64,000 nt of DNA from Caprella mutica (Eukaryota > Arthropoda > Malacostraca > Amphipoda > Caprellidae), in the NCBI GenBank assembly GCA_947561585.1, contig CANNZV010002531.1, forward strand, positions 11,561-75,560, read 5' to 3'. Positions 11,701 to 22,678 of this stretch are shown piece by piece. The translations under genes were made by a program, and so were the position numbers. Numbering within the stretch: position 1 is the first letter of the stretch; the number at the start of each line of letters is the position of its first letter. The notes below the pieces were generated by a model. The model had not been told where the DNA came from, ran no database searches, and worked only from the letters and a program-made list of their open reading frames with translations.

Positions 11701-13322
11701 CGGATTTGGGAATGTGTGTATGGTGATCATAAGATTCTATCTCCCCTGTTTCTTGCAATCTTTCTAATTTTGACGTGAAAGTTACATAAATTTTATCATG
11801 AAAATTGGGAATATACCCCATTTCATGAAGAATTGCGAAAATGTTTTCATTTAAATATGATGATAAATCTTCTGGTAGTGTAAATTCTGGCAAAAATGTA
11901 ATGGTTTGTGTTATCACACGATTTTGAAAAGAAGAAGCATGATTTGAGACTATATGTGATTGTATAGGGGGTTGAGGCGATGGGGTGATAGCATCTGGTA
12001 TGGGAGGTTGTGGTGTGTTAACATCTGGGGATCTACCTTCATCTTCAGTAGACTCTATCCTTTTTCCCCCAGCTCCTATTTCATTGGTTGGTTGCGTTTC
12101 CTCCTCTAGATATTGAGCAATACCTGCTATTCTATCCATTTCTTCAGGAGAGTAATGATCTGAGATTTGAAAGAAAAAAAAGTTATATGATGAACAATGT
12201 AAAAAAAAAGTTATATGATGAATAATATAAAATAATAAATGTGTGTGTGTGTTAACATAAAATATTTACCAGTGTTTGAGTGGTCATCTTCGATGTTTGA
12301 AAGAATGTTTTCTAGATCATCCCAATCATCGCTTGGTTGATGAATAGTAGATTTCATTTCTTCTTCCAATATCTGTTGTGAATTCTGAAGAGACGGGAGA
12401 ATGATTTCCAGATTCCCCCAATCGAAATTTGCTGGTGGTGGGGTGGGAGAATTCATTACTTTTTGCAATAATTCCAACCCCATCTCCTTTATTTGTTCTG
12501 GTGTGTATTGATCTGTGATAAATTTATAAGAAATTAAATATGACATAATGTACTAAAGCATAAAGAATAAAATGTATCAATATTAAATTATAATCACCAT
12601 TGTTTGCTTGTGCATCTTCAAATTTTGAAAGAGAGTTTGATAAATCAACCCAATCACTGTTTGGATAATGTGTTGGTGAATTCATAGCCCTTTTTAATAA
12701 TTGTACACCAAACTCCTTTATTTGTTCAGGGGAGAGATGATCTGAAAAAAAAGTTACTAGATGAAATTTAAAGTAGTGTTGGTTTAAAAAAGTGAGATTA
12801 TCATCTTCAATATTTAAATTCAAATTCATGTAATTTAATCTATACAATTAGAATTATAATACTCACCAATTGTAGATTTATTCATTTCCCTTTGATCGTT
12901 TGAGATTTGTGTGATATTATTTACATTGTCATTTCTTTTTTCTGAAATTTTTCCTCTCTCTACAGGATAAGTGATAGAGATAATTAGAATAAATATAGAT
13001 GTATATATTTATTTATCACGGATAATGCAAGTAAACTTACCACTCCCCAATTTACATTTTTTTTCAAGGGATGGGGATGATTCAAAATTTTGTTCTGTAA
13101 TAAAATAAAATTCAATAAATAAAATATATAATTGTACATTAGTTGTATCGTTATTATCATGAGTAGGCTTACCATTATCTAATTTATGTTTTTTTCCATA
13201 CGAGGAACACGGGTCAAAATTTTCATCTGTAATGAAAAACAATAATTTTCAATAAATAGGCACACTTTTCATATAATCACATAAATTTTAAACAAGATTG
13301 CAAGGTTACACACACCATTCAT
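8717..13322 (-). CDS. POLB: Family-B (protein-primed type) DNA polymerase, 7 exons
   Basis: This would replicate the element. The large exon is 12159-8717. I infer six upstream exons: 13322-13316 (start), 13226-13173, 13094-13041, 12959-12867, 12741-12598 and 12512-12270. All have GT donors, AG acceptors and phase-1 joins, for about 1,345 residues in total. Exons 2 and 3 are both 54 nt and similar (DENF../EQNF..). Exons 5, 6 and the start of 7 repeat (H/Q)xSPEQIKE or SPEEM. The main exon has NCVQYSIIAHF, a CxxC..HxxxC finger (YCTFC..HITIC), Exo I (FYDCE, near 10930), Exo II (NFSKYDSSF, near 10465), motif A (DFNSLY, near 9705), motif B (NNSVFGK, near 9200) and motif C (YTDTDS, near 8920). It ends soon after QLGKLKW, lacking the usual C-terminal region, so it is probably truncated. 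Confidence 0.88.
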
Positions 13323-13519
13323 TGTTGTTCACATACACACTTGTTTGAAACTGTATGAGGCTGTATGATCATTGTATGCCCCTCAATGACTCTCTCCCCT
13401 TCTGTGTGTATGTATGTATATGTCTGAGTCAAGCGAAGGGGGGTAGGCCTTCTGTAACCTAATCACCGCCTCTTAGATGAGAAGCTAATTAGTGTTCTCG
13501 TGTGAATCAACTGACCAAC
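13323..13519. promoter_or_regulatory. Divergent intergenic region, polymerase / orphan gene
   Basis: This 197-bp gap separates the inferred polymerase start (minus) from the plus-strand orphan gene, so it should hold both promoters. It is locally more GC-rich and contains a pyrimidine-rich run (cccctcaatgactctctccc). I see no convincing TATA box. Confidence 0.4.
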
Positions 13520-13921
13520 ATGACAATCACACAGCTCTTTAATATTGGAGATTTTGATATATCATATGATTCACAATATGACCGAATCAAGTTTAAATAC
13601 TTGGATTCGTGGATTCCATTTTCTATTCATAGCTTCTTAATGTTTTTACAATCATTAAGATTCAGATTTCCTGAAACAAATGATGAACTTTCGTTCACGA
13701 TAAGACAGTTTCCATCTGCAATTGAAGTATTTCGTCTCAACGGAAGTTATGTTATAATGTTTCTTAACTCGACTCATCCATCAAGAATGGTTATAGATGC
13801 CACGACAGTGAAAATTCTTACAACACATGTGTTATTGGAGAGAGTTGTTAACTTACAGAAAGGTGATAGCCTACAGCTTCCTGGAGAATATGGAGAAACA
13901 TCTGAAAGATCTTATTTTTAA
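13520..13921 (+). CDS. Orphan small Maverick gene (133 aa)
   Basis: I place the start at ATG 13520 (MTITQLFNIGDFDISYD); the frame extends a few codons upstream to a GTG but without an ATG. The 133-residue product is soluble-looking, with alternating hydrophobic strands (IKFKYLDSWIPFSIHSFL, ELSFTIRQF, YVIMFLNSTHPSRMVID) and a polar C-terminus. The strand-rich layout faintly recalls small ssDNA-binding folds such as PC4, but I see no diagnostic residue and do not assign it. It is the only plus-strand gene of the element, lies next to the right repeat and is divergent from the polymerase. Confidence 0.65.
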   Translation: MTITQLFNIGDFDISYDSQYDRIKFKYLDSWIPFSIHSFLMFLQSLRFRFPETNDELSFTIRQFPSAIEVFRLNGSYVIMFLNSTHPSRMVIDATTVKILTTHVLLERVVNLQKGDSLQLPGEYGETSERSYF

Positions 13922-13954
13922 AATAAAGAGGTGTATAGAATTAAGAATTAGGAA

Positions 13955-15161
13955 TTTTCTATAATACACATTTACTTTTAAAATGTTCAATTTCTTTTTT
14001 TTTAAATTAATGTATTAATATTCAGTGTTAGAGAATTCATTGTAATATATATATAGAAAATGTCTTTTTAATGTAATATACTTTTAAGATGATTTTCAGT
14101 GTTGGTGAATTCATTGTAATATATATATAGAAAATGTCTTTTTAATGTAATATACTTTTAAGTTGATTTAGAAAATTTCTTTAGCATTAAGTAGCTGGAT
14201 CTTCTGTGAGAAAATAATAAAATATATTCGCCTCCTCTGATCACTAACTTGTTTAAAGTCAAATTGGCGGTCATAGGAGGTGTATGTTATTTTATTAAAT
14301 CTACTCTGCACAGCACCTCTTGGACTCTAAGAAGATGGAAGGATGGACGGAAGAAGCCTACATTATATCTTAAATAATATTATTTCATATAAACTTTATT
14401 TAAAAAATATTTTTAGAACAGTATACCCTCCTCTGTGTATTCTATCGTTTTCTATATGGTACATTTAGAAAGAAAATTTAATTGTGTGAACTATGATATT
14501 TATTTAATTAATACTAATTCTATGTATAGCAGATTGAAATCATAACGAATGGAAAAAAAAAAAAATTACTAGCCTTTTCAACCCGTCTATATTATAATAA
14601 TAACATTTGAATTTTTTTTTTAGAACAGTGTACCCCACCTCTGCTCATTCTATCGTTTTCTATATGGTGCGTTTAGAAAGAAAATTTAATTGGGTGAACT
14701 ATGTCAATTTGTGTTGGCTCCATATACTAAGCAGTTCTATTTCATTTCTATTTATTTAATTAATACTAATTCTATGTATATCACATTGAAATCATATTAA
14801 TTGGAAAAAATATATTACTACCCTTTTCAAATAAATCATTACTCATCTGTCACACACTCCTTTTTTTCTATATAACAAATAAATTCACAATTACACATCT
14901 TAGATATTACACCAAACTTTCATATATATATTTCATCAACACATTTATTACACCTGTCAAACTATCCTTTTTTCTATGTAACAATTTAACACAGAATTAT
15001 ATAAAAACCATCCTTTTCACTCATCAATCTCCCCACCTGTCAATCTCACCCCTCGATCACCCCACGCGAATATGCTAATTATAGCCATGCAACATTACCA
15101 CGTCCTAATTATAGCCTTGCAAGAATACCCTGTGTAGAGATCACCTTGAAGTTCCACTACT
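13955..15161 (-). repeat. Maverick right terminal inverted repeat
   Basis: This is the reverse complement of 3888-5094 with the same length and no net insertions or deletions; sampled stretches look nearly identical. It ends gaagttccactact, directly followed by the taagtg duplication. Confidence 0.95.
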
Positions 15162-15167
15162 TAAGTG
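15162..15167. other. Maverick right target-site duplication
   Basis: taagtg repeats the 6 bp before the left terminus. With one copy removed, the empty site would read ttccttgg-taagtg-actgcatc. Confidence 0.93.
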
Positions 15168-15390
15168 ACTGCATCCACGAAGTATCGTTTCAGCATCCAT
15201 TAGATTGTCAGGGACTGGTGGTGCCTTTGTTCAAGGAGTCACTCTGCTTCCTGACTTCTTTTTCCTGTCCCTTGTCAACTAGAAAGCCTTTCGTTTCGAA
15301 GCAGACGTTAAATGCTTCTAAATTTATATTAATTGTTCTAATATTTTTTGCGGCCTGAAATATTCTCACAGATATAACAAACGAAACTAA

Positions 15391-15840
15391 ATTATTAGAG
15401 GTTATTTAAACTCTGCATTGAAGGTTTTTTCAGATTTCAAGTTTTCGAATAGATAGATTTCTATTCATCATCAGGAGAAGGGTGGAAAACCTGGACCTGA
15501 CAATGAATTTTATGACCAATGGTTGTATGTTGGATAACGTCTTTCTATTTAACTACACATCCTAAAGTTTATTAATATTAATTAACAATCTATTAAATAT
15601 TAAAATATGAGACAAATTTAAAAAAAAAATTGTTACTACACCTATAGCTATTGATAACTACATTAATTCTCTAGAATAATTCTACTTTCTATATATCTGT
15701 GACAATCACAGGTATATCTCCTGATGATGAATAGAAATCTTTCTATTCGAAAGCTTTGAAAACAGAAAAAAACCTTCTACGCAGAGTTTAAATAACCGCT
15801 AATAATATGGATTTCCCGTTGAGTATGAATCTTTTCAATC
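15391..15840. mobile_element. Penelope-like remnant with inverted arms
   Basis: The left arm (about 15391-15490) and right arm (about 15710-15806) are inverted copies. Each carries, in opposite orientation, ctgatgatgaatagaaatc followed by a complementary strand and ttcgaaa. The block is flanked by a perfect 11-bp direct repeat, aacgaaactaa (15380-15390 and 15841-15851). The CTGATGA-stem-GAAA core, an inverted partial second copy and target duplications of this length fit what is known of Penelope-like elements. No reverse transcriptase is present. Confidence 0.6.
15722..15761 (+). ncRNA. Hammerhead-ribozyme-like core
   Basis: CTGATGA is followed by gaatagaaa, a 2-nt loop and tttctattc (a perfect 9-bp helix II), then GAAA. 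The opposite arm (around 15437-15473, minus strand) has the same layout with a slightly changed helix. I could not identify helix III or the cleavage triplet, so activity is doubtful. Confidence 0.45.
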
Positions 15841-15984
15841 AACGAAACTAATTAATTGAAATAATGAAATTTGTCAACTACCGTTCTACGTCAGTCTTGA
15901 GCGTATAGAAACCAATCATTGTTCAAATTTATAATATTTTTAAATATATGAAAATGATGTATACACCGGCAAAACATAAATCAC

Positions 15985-16033
15985 GCGGCGAGTTGTCCTG
16001 ACGGCGAATTGTCCGGCGGCGAGTTGTCCTAGA
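15985..16033. repeat. Inverted copy of the GC-rich minisatellite
   Basis: gcggcgagttgtcctgacgg and related units are the reverse complement of the array at 3350-3473. Confidence 0.75.
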
Positions 16034-16239
16034 ACCATTTAAATTATAACATCAATTATTAAACAAAATAATAAGGCCCGGTACAAATGAAGATCTCTTG
16101 TTTATCCGATAATATTTCTCTATCTTCACATGAGTGTTTTTTGAAACCTATATTGGGTCTATTCCATGTTTCAAATGATCGCATTGGCGCTCAAAGTTTG
16201 GAATCTGGTTTCGTTTTTGTTGAACTGATTGAATTGGTC

Positions 16240-16403
16240 TTGCGGCAAGCAACAGGCAACAGAGCATGCAGCATGCTACAAGCAACGAAGATGTAGCCTT
16301 GCTGCATGCTTCGTGTCTCTTTATTGAAAGTCGCATTCTACGTTGGAAGACAGTGAAGTCGCATGCTACATGTTGCTTGTGTTGCGTCAGTGGAAACTCG
16401 GCT
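16240..16403 (-). repeat. Dispersed TIR-family end (reverse orientation)
   Basis: The segment ends cagtggaaactcggct followed by TAA, the reverse complement of the terminus at 2823 and 20009. It contains the same gcaacatgtagcatgc-type subterminal repeats. The 3-bp flanks of this end (TAA) and the 2823 end (TTA) do not match, so a single split insertion is not proven. Confidence 0.55.
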
Positions 16404-16409
16404 TAAAAA

Positions 16410-17460
16410 CTTTAGAAACATCTAGCAACTGTTAAAATTTTGAGATATCTAGCAACTGTTCAACTTTATAGACTGTTATTATTGTTATACTTTTGAAATT
16501 TCTAGCAATTGTTAAACTTCAGAGACTTCTAGCAACTGTAATATAGGCAAACCTCGCATTAAGCACAACTCACTCTAGTAAATGTGGTACTTATTTCGAG
16601 TCATGTTTCGAAATAAGAACCGTTCGTAGACATAGAAAACTGAGACAATTTTTTGTGTTTATTTCACGGTAACTAAAAAAACATCAAAATTATAATCCAG
16701 ATTAGGTTATTAGAAGCAGTTGGTTCAGAAATTCAACGTGTCCTATCTTAGGGTTAGTTCCGTGTTATTGCACGGTTCCATATTTTCGAACACGTGAAAA
16801 TCTTCATATAATAATCATTATATAACTTTTATTTCAATTTGTATCCATGATACCAATTAGAATAGAAGTTAAATAATAATTTCCTTTCTGACGTGTCCGA
16901 AATTTGTAGAACCAACCAATTACTTGGAACTTAGTACCCTAATACCACAAGCATTTCATAGAGCATAAAATTGCTGTTTGTTAAATGTAACACAGTAATT
17001 ATAGAAATCAAAGTATCTATTAATTACTCACCTAAATACTGAGTGAGAGTTAAGCTATGGATGGATTTTAAAACATTTAATAAATGCACGACTTTAAACT
17101 TTTTCATTACAGTTACAAACAATTAAAGACTGTATGTTATTATTAATATGCTTATATACGTAGAACTCTAATAACTCTATAAAACAAATTTTCTTTCTAT
17201 AACTGATAGAAAATGAGATATATAATCAAGGAGTGACAATAATAAATTTCTTGTTACTTTTATTCGCTTTAGTTACCGTTTGGTAACTAAACTGAGTCGT
17301 GATTTGGTAACTAAAGCGGGGATGCCTGTACCTCATTCACGCTTACTGGTTTCGTCCAGACACTTACTGGTTTCGGCCAATATCCAGCCGGATATTGGGT
17401 AAGATTGCCTTCCTTTTACACACTACGATTTTTGCTGTACGGTTGAGTTGCGATTCTAAT
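16410..17460. other. Diffuse repeats, no gene
   Basis: Near 16425-16550 four degenerate units share tctagcaactgtt, a motif that returns at 18960-19200. The rest is AT-rich with no coding signal. Confidence 0.5.
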
Positions 17461-17461
17461 A

Positions 17462-18468
17462 CAGTGAAACTCTTGAGTTATGAAGTAGTGGTTCTTCATA
17501 ACTCAGAGCCACTTCATAAATCGTGTGCAGTGATAATTTTCTGTGATTAAAATTATAGAGAATTTTTATCATTGAGGAATAACTATGACACATATTATTC
17601 TTATATGGATGTGCAAATTGTGCATTGTGCATAAATTTTATACGAAATTGAGTTAATTAAACAAATATTAAGTACATATATGTTGTGGGAAATAAATATA
17701 GCTACTCATTATTGAACAAAAATTAATATATATCATGGTAGTAGTCATTTATGCCTAAATTTAAATCATTAACAAAAAATACACATCATTTAAATCTCAA
17801 ACAATAAAGAAAACACAGTATCAATATAACCGATTTATTGATAACCTAAACTTTAGAGTAAATCTTTGCCTTCCTGATTTACATTTTCATATAAAGTACT
17901 CCATTATAGGATAATACACAATTATAGGTGGTATCCTATAATTGGGTATTGTCCTATAATTGGGAATTTTAACCTTTAATAATTATTGGTCATTATTCTA
18001 TAATTGGGCATTTTCTTATAATTGGGTATTATCCTATACTTGGGTATTGTCGTATAATTGGGTATTATCCTGTAATAGAGTAGGTATTATTTTATAATAA
18101 AGTATTATCTTATAATATGATAGTGTCTGGTGGAGAAGATTGCAAAAACCCACTATTGCATTGAAGTTGTGATTTTCTTAAAAAAAACTTCTTTACTGTA
18201 ATTGCTTGTCATATTTGTATTTTTCATTTTCACTTCTGAAATATGACTTTCACTTGTGAAAATTCATTTTTCAATTGGGCCAATTCATTGTTCACTTCTG
18301 CCAACTTGACTTGGAAAAGGTATAGTTATACCTCAAGATTATCGTTTTGACGTTTTCTATGATTTAAACAAAGAAAACTACTTTATAACTCAGGGCCATT
18401 TCATAATTCAGGTCCTTCATTACTCGGGTACTTCATAAACAAATCCTCATAACTCAAGAGTTTTACTG
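17462..18468. mobile_element. Tc1/mariner-type non-autonomous element
   Basis: The ends are inverted repeats, cagtgaaactcttgagttat at 17462 and its near complement ending at 18468, flanked by TA on both sides. Internal copies of cttcataactcag add short inverted repeats. A degenerate minisatellite (attgggtattatcctata) fills about 17930-18090. No transposase is visible. CAGTG termini and a TA target fit Tc1/mariner. Confidence 0.7.
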
Positions 18469-18949
18469 TAATATAAAATAAATTCATCTAATACTTTCCT
18501 TAAAAAGGCATCCGTCTCTTTTCTCGTAGCAACAATAATTATAAAAAGTGAATCATTATATTAAGTCAATGTAATCAAATTTGTTCTCAATTACAAAATA
18601 GCGATATCATTATTCGATATGTAGGACTTTATTGATATGAAAATAGAAACGCAAGGCGCTCTGAATCAATTCATTTGCTCATTATGCAATTTACCATCGA
18701 ATTTCTTGAATGGACAGAACATACCAGCAACTGTGAAAGAGATCATTGACTCACTCGCTCCGCCATGCGATAGACATCGGACAGCAACAGTCTTTTGTTG
18801 TAAGTATATACGTACAGCTTCATCACGGCCACTGTTAGGTAACCGGTTAATGTAATACAAAACCGCTGATTCTACGCACCACTAATAATAATTAACCGGC
18901 CGGGTTTTTTTCCGTCCGGAAGAAATTGGTAAGTGTGAAACAGGCTTAA

Positions 18950-19220
18950 CACTAATGTGATATCTAGCAATTGTTGTCACACTATAGCAACATCTAGCGA
19001 TAATATCTCTATAACGAGATCTAGCAACAGAAACACTGTAGCGACATCTAGCAACTGAAACACAATAGCAACAACTAGCAATTGGCACAACATAGAGACA
19101 TCTATCAACTAAAACACTTTAGAGACATCAAGCAACTAAATTACTGTAGCGTTACCTAGTAACTGAAAAAAAATATTTAGCGATATATAGCTACTGAAGT
19201 ACTATAGGACTATCTAACCA
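18950..19220. repeat. Degenerate ~30-bp tandem repeat (ctagcaactg)
   Basis: About nine diverged units share agcgacatctagcaactg followed by aaacac or similar. The short minus frame at 18882-19088 is a product of the repeat. Confidence 0.6.
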
Positions 19221-19559
19221 CTCAGTTAAAGAAATTAAGAAGTCAATATGAAAGGATAAATCTATCTGAAAAAATTTAATATAGATCTTAAAATCTACAT
19301 AGCCTATTTTCAAATGGGAAATGGAATTGAAAAATATATTTAATGATATTGTGGTTGTTCTATATTCATAAAATATATATATATTTTACAATCTGTGTCT
19401 TTACTAGTTACGAATTTAACCATAATAATCTAGTTCTCAGAAAGCACGGAACTTGGTGTGCGCAAATATACTCGCACATGTCGATCACTATAAGCCGCCA
19501 CTTAAACACACTGCATATGTTTTAACATACACATGTCTTATTTATGAATCTACTCTATT

Positions 19560-19815
19560 CTGTTTTGTATAAGTTGTTAGTATACATACTAAACTAATGT
19601 GTACCAAATTTCAAGTACAAATATTGAACATTAAGAGAAATAAATACATAGGTATATATATGACATTGGTAACAGGGAGAGCATAGCTGTGATTGGGTAG
19701 AGTGTGACCCAATCACAGCTCGTGCGTGTGTGTATACTCCATGAAAACGTGGACTGATGTGTGCTCATAGGCTAACAAAACTGTATTTCTACGTTGCCAC
19801 ACGTTACCACAGTAC
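19560..19815 (+). repeat. Dispersed repeat, copy A
   Basis: This matches 32970-33205 in the same orientation, including caaatttcaagta, agctgtgattgggt and gccacacgttaccacagtac. Inside is an imperfect palindrome (ctgtgattgggt ... acccaatcacag). The family is not identified. Confidence 0.7.
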
Positions 19816-20080
19816 AATAAATTACCTAATTTACGTGATTTATACTGATACGTAGATATTCTTTAACTTTTAAATAAAAAAATATATTTGGTATTTATGT
19901 AAGAACAAATCAATAAAAGCCGGTAAATTTAAAGGAGTAAAATGAAATATATAAAGTAATTTAAAAAGGATGTGCTTAGACAACATACGTCAAACTCATT
20001 AGGGCTAAAGCCGGGTTTCCACTGGGGCAACATTTTAGCAACATGCTACATAGCCGCACGGGCAAAATGTATTTCAACTA

Positions 20081-22678
20081 TACCTTTTCCAATTGAAGTT
20101 CCTCCAAATGAAATAACATTTCATCAAAGTGAAATATAATTTCATCAAAGTGAAATATAATTTCATCAAAGTGAAATATAATTTCATCAAAGTGAAATAT
20201 AATTTCATCAAAGTGAAATATAACTTCATCAAAGTGAAATAACATTTCATCAAAGTGAAATATAACTTCATCAAAGTGAAAAAACATTTCATCAAAGTGA
20301 AATAACAATTCCTCCAAGTGAACTATCAATTCCTCCAAATGAAATAGCGTTTCCTCCAAATGAAATATCATTTCAGCAGAATAAAAATCGAATCAATACG
20401 CAGTCAATTAAAATTATCACGTGAAATATTACATGAAATTTATTAACATGATATTTATTTACATGAAATTTATTAACATGATATTTATTTACATGAAATT
20501 TATTTACATGAAATTTATTTACATGAAATTTATTTACATGAAATTTATTTACATGAAATTTATTTACATGAAATTTATTCACATGAAATTTATTCACACG
20601 AAACTTATTTACATGAAATTTATTCACATGAAATTTATTTACATAAAAAAATATATATAAAATTTGTTTACATGAAAAAAATTCACATATAATATTATTG
20701 TTACATAATTTTTCATTAATTTTTTTAGTAATTAATTATTTTTGATACATTTTTCATATGTTTTATTTATTATTATTTGCATATTTTTTCTTTTACTATT
20801 AATACGCCGCTAAAATTAATGCGGTAGTATATAAGTAAACTTGAAAAATATGTAAAATTAAATATATATAAAAAAATATTATGTAGTTAATTGATGCAAA
20901 GAAGACTAAATGAAAATAAATTCATGTAAATAAATTCATGTAAATAAATTCATGTAAATAAATTTCATGCAAATAAATTTCATGCAAATAAATTTCATGC
21001 AAATAAATTTCATGTAAATAAATTTCATGCAAATAAATTTCATGTAAATAGATTTATGGTGACTGGTATATTCCACCTCGGTATTTTCCACCCCGGTATA
21101 TTGCATCATAGGTATATTCCACCCCGGTATATTCCACCCCGGTATATTCCACCCCAGTATATTCCACCCTAGGTATATTCCACCCCGGTAAATTCCACCC
21201 CACTTCACGGGTTAGGTTTGTTTAGTTATTAACTTATTAAAATATTATTCATTCATTAATATCATATGTAATGCTAGGTAACTTGCATTTTCACTGTATC
21301 AAATTATACATTTTGCTGGCTAATCACAAAAATTAAATTTTTCACTACACATGTGACAGAACAGCAGAAAGAAAGGTTGTTTGAAGGCATTTATCAGTTG
21401 AGGTATTTAGATTTTCAATCTCAAGCAGATTTTTTACACTATCGCCAACACAACAGCGATATTAATTGTAATATGATGTCATATAGTATTTATTGTTTAT
21501 ATATTTCATTTGGAATTTTAACTTCTTGTAAAAGTTGTGGTTTTTGACCGAAGGCTTTTTTACATGTTTTTTTAACCAGGATTTTTTTGATGGGGAGGGG
21601 GGGTTATTGCACAGGGTTTCAAGACTGGGAGATTGTCTTTTTTCACAATGAGAAATTTTGATCGCGGGGAATTTGGTCTTAGAATCCAAAACAGCAACCT
21701 ATTAGCAAAGAGCGAAAACACTGAGTGTGTTGTCTCTGCCAGTCGACCCTTTCCATACCTCATCCAACCATTGTTGTGGGAGCACATGTGCAGTTTCATG
21801 GTAAAAAGGTATTAATATTAACTTTTTCAACACGTATACTTTGAAAAAAACTACCATATTTAGAATATTTGTAATTTTATTATTAAATATTGTCTAAATG
21901 TCTCAGGATATCGTCTGAGTTATTTTTTCATTGGTACGAATTATTTAACAAATGGCCATCAAAAAGTAAAATCTTTAGATTTTTATTGTCACCCAAATGA
22001 GCATTGTCAGAGGGTGTGGAATATACCTGGGGTGGAATTTACAGGGGTTGAATATAGCGGGGTGGAATATACCTAGAACCTAAATTTATATGTAAATAAA
22101 TTTCATGTAAATAAATTTATATGTGAATAAATTTCATGTAAATAAATTTATATGTGAATAAATTTCATGTAAATAAATTTATATGTGAATAAATTTCATG
22201 TAAATAAATTTATATGTGAATAAATTTCATGTAAATAAATTTATATGTGAATAAATTTCATGTAAATAAATTTATATGTGAATAAATTTCATGTAAATAA
22301 ATTTATATGTGAATAAATTTCATGTAAATAAATTTCATGTAAATAAATATCATGTTAATAAATTTCATGTAATATTTCACGTAATAAATTTAATTGACTG
22401 CGTATTGATTCGATTTTTATTCTGCTGAAATGATATTTCATTTGGAGGAAACGCTATTTCATTTGGAGGAATTGATAGTTCACTTGGAGGAATTGTTATT
22501 TCACTTTGATGAAATGTTTTTTCACTTTGATGAAGTTATATTTCACTTTGATGAAATGTTATTTCACTTTGATGAAGTTATATTTCACTTTGATGAAGTT
22601 ATATTTCACTTTGATGAAATTATATTTCACTTTGATGAAATGTTATTTCATTTGGAGGAACTTCAATTGGAAAAGGTA
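20081..22678. mobile_element. Foldback-type element with repeat-built arms
   Basis: The termini taccttttccaattgaag and its inverse are flanked by TA on both sides. Both arms carry in mirror order a 21-bp array (tttcatcaaagtgaaatataa; about ten units left, eight right), a unique bridge (gcagaataaaaatcgaatca), a ~15-bp array of acatgaaatttattt, and a ggtatattccacccc array (21061-21195 left; a short remnant 22015-22075 right). Arms are about 1.1 kb and 0.67 kb around a ~0.8-kb core. Long inverted arms made of tandem repeats define foldback elements. The open frames in the arms (FHFDEVI-type repeats) come from the repeats. Confidence 0.8.
21201..22011. other. Unique core of the foldback element
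   Basis: This is the only non-repetitive part of the element. One open segment starts after an acceptor-like tgtgacag near 21360, encodes EQQKERLFEGIYQLRYLDF and more, and ends at a donor-like gtaata near 21469. A second (21633-21815) follows an acceptor-like aaccag. I do not recognise either. They may be captured host exons or remains of a transposase gene. Confidence 0.4.

Larger units (their letters stand above)
3888..15161. mobile_element. Maverick/Polinton element, 11,274 bp
   Basis: The element is bounded by 1,207-bp terminal inverted repeats beginning agtagtggaacttc and by the 6-bp duplication taagtg. It contains a family-B DNA polymerase, a packaging-type ATPase fragment, a retrovirus-type integrase with chromodomain and several small genes, the replication and integration set of Mavericks. 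Known Mavericks are usually about 15-20 kb and also carry major and minor capsid and protease genes. None is recognisable here, so this looks like a shortened derivative. The matched ends and perfect target duplication show that the unit inserted as a whole. It lies among older repeats. Confidence 0.95.

Noticed and set aside
13502..13519. GTG start for the orphan Maverick gene
   Set aside because: A nuclear eukaryotic gene should start at ATG; the first in-frame ATG is at 13520.
3888..15161. Interpretation as an LTR retroelement because of the integrase
   Set aside because: The terminal repeats are inverted, the duplication is 6 bp, a family-B polymerase is present and no reverse transcriptase is seen.
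15146..15358. Open frame crossing the right Maverick boundary
   Set aside because: It begins inside the terminal repeat and ends in the flank, so it cannot be an original gene; no domain is visible.
20074..20660. Repeat-coded frames (FHFDEVI, FHVNK, MKFIY types)
   Set aside because: They come from the 21-bp and 15-bp arrays of the foldback arms and occur mirrored on the other strand at 22430-22703.
21061..21195. ggtatattccacccc array as telomeric repeat
   Set aside because: The unit is 15 bp, unlike the TTAGG insect telomere, and has an inverted partner inside the foldback element.
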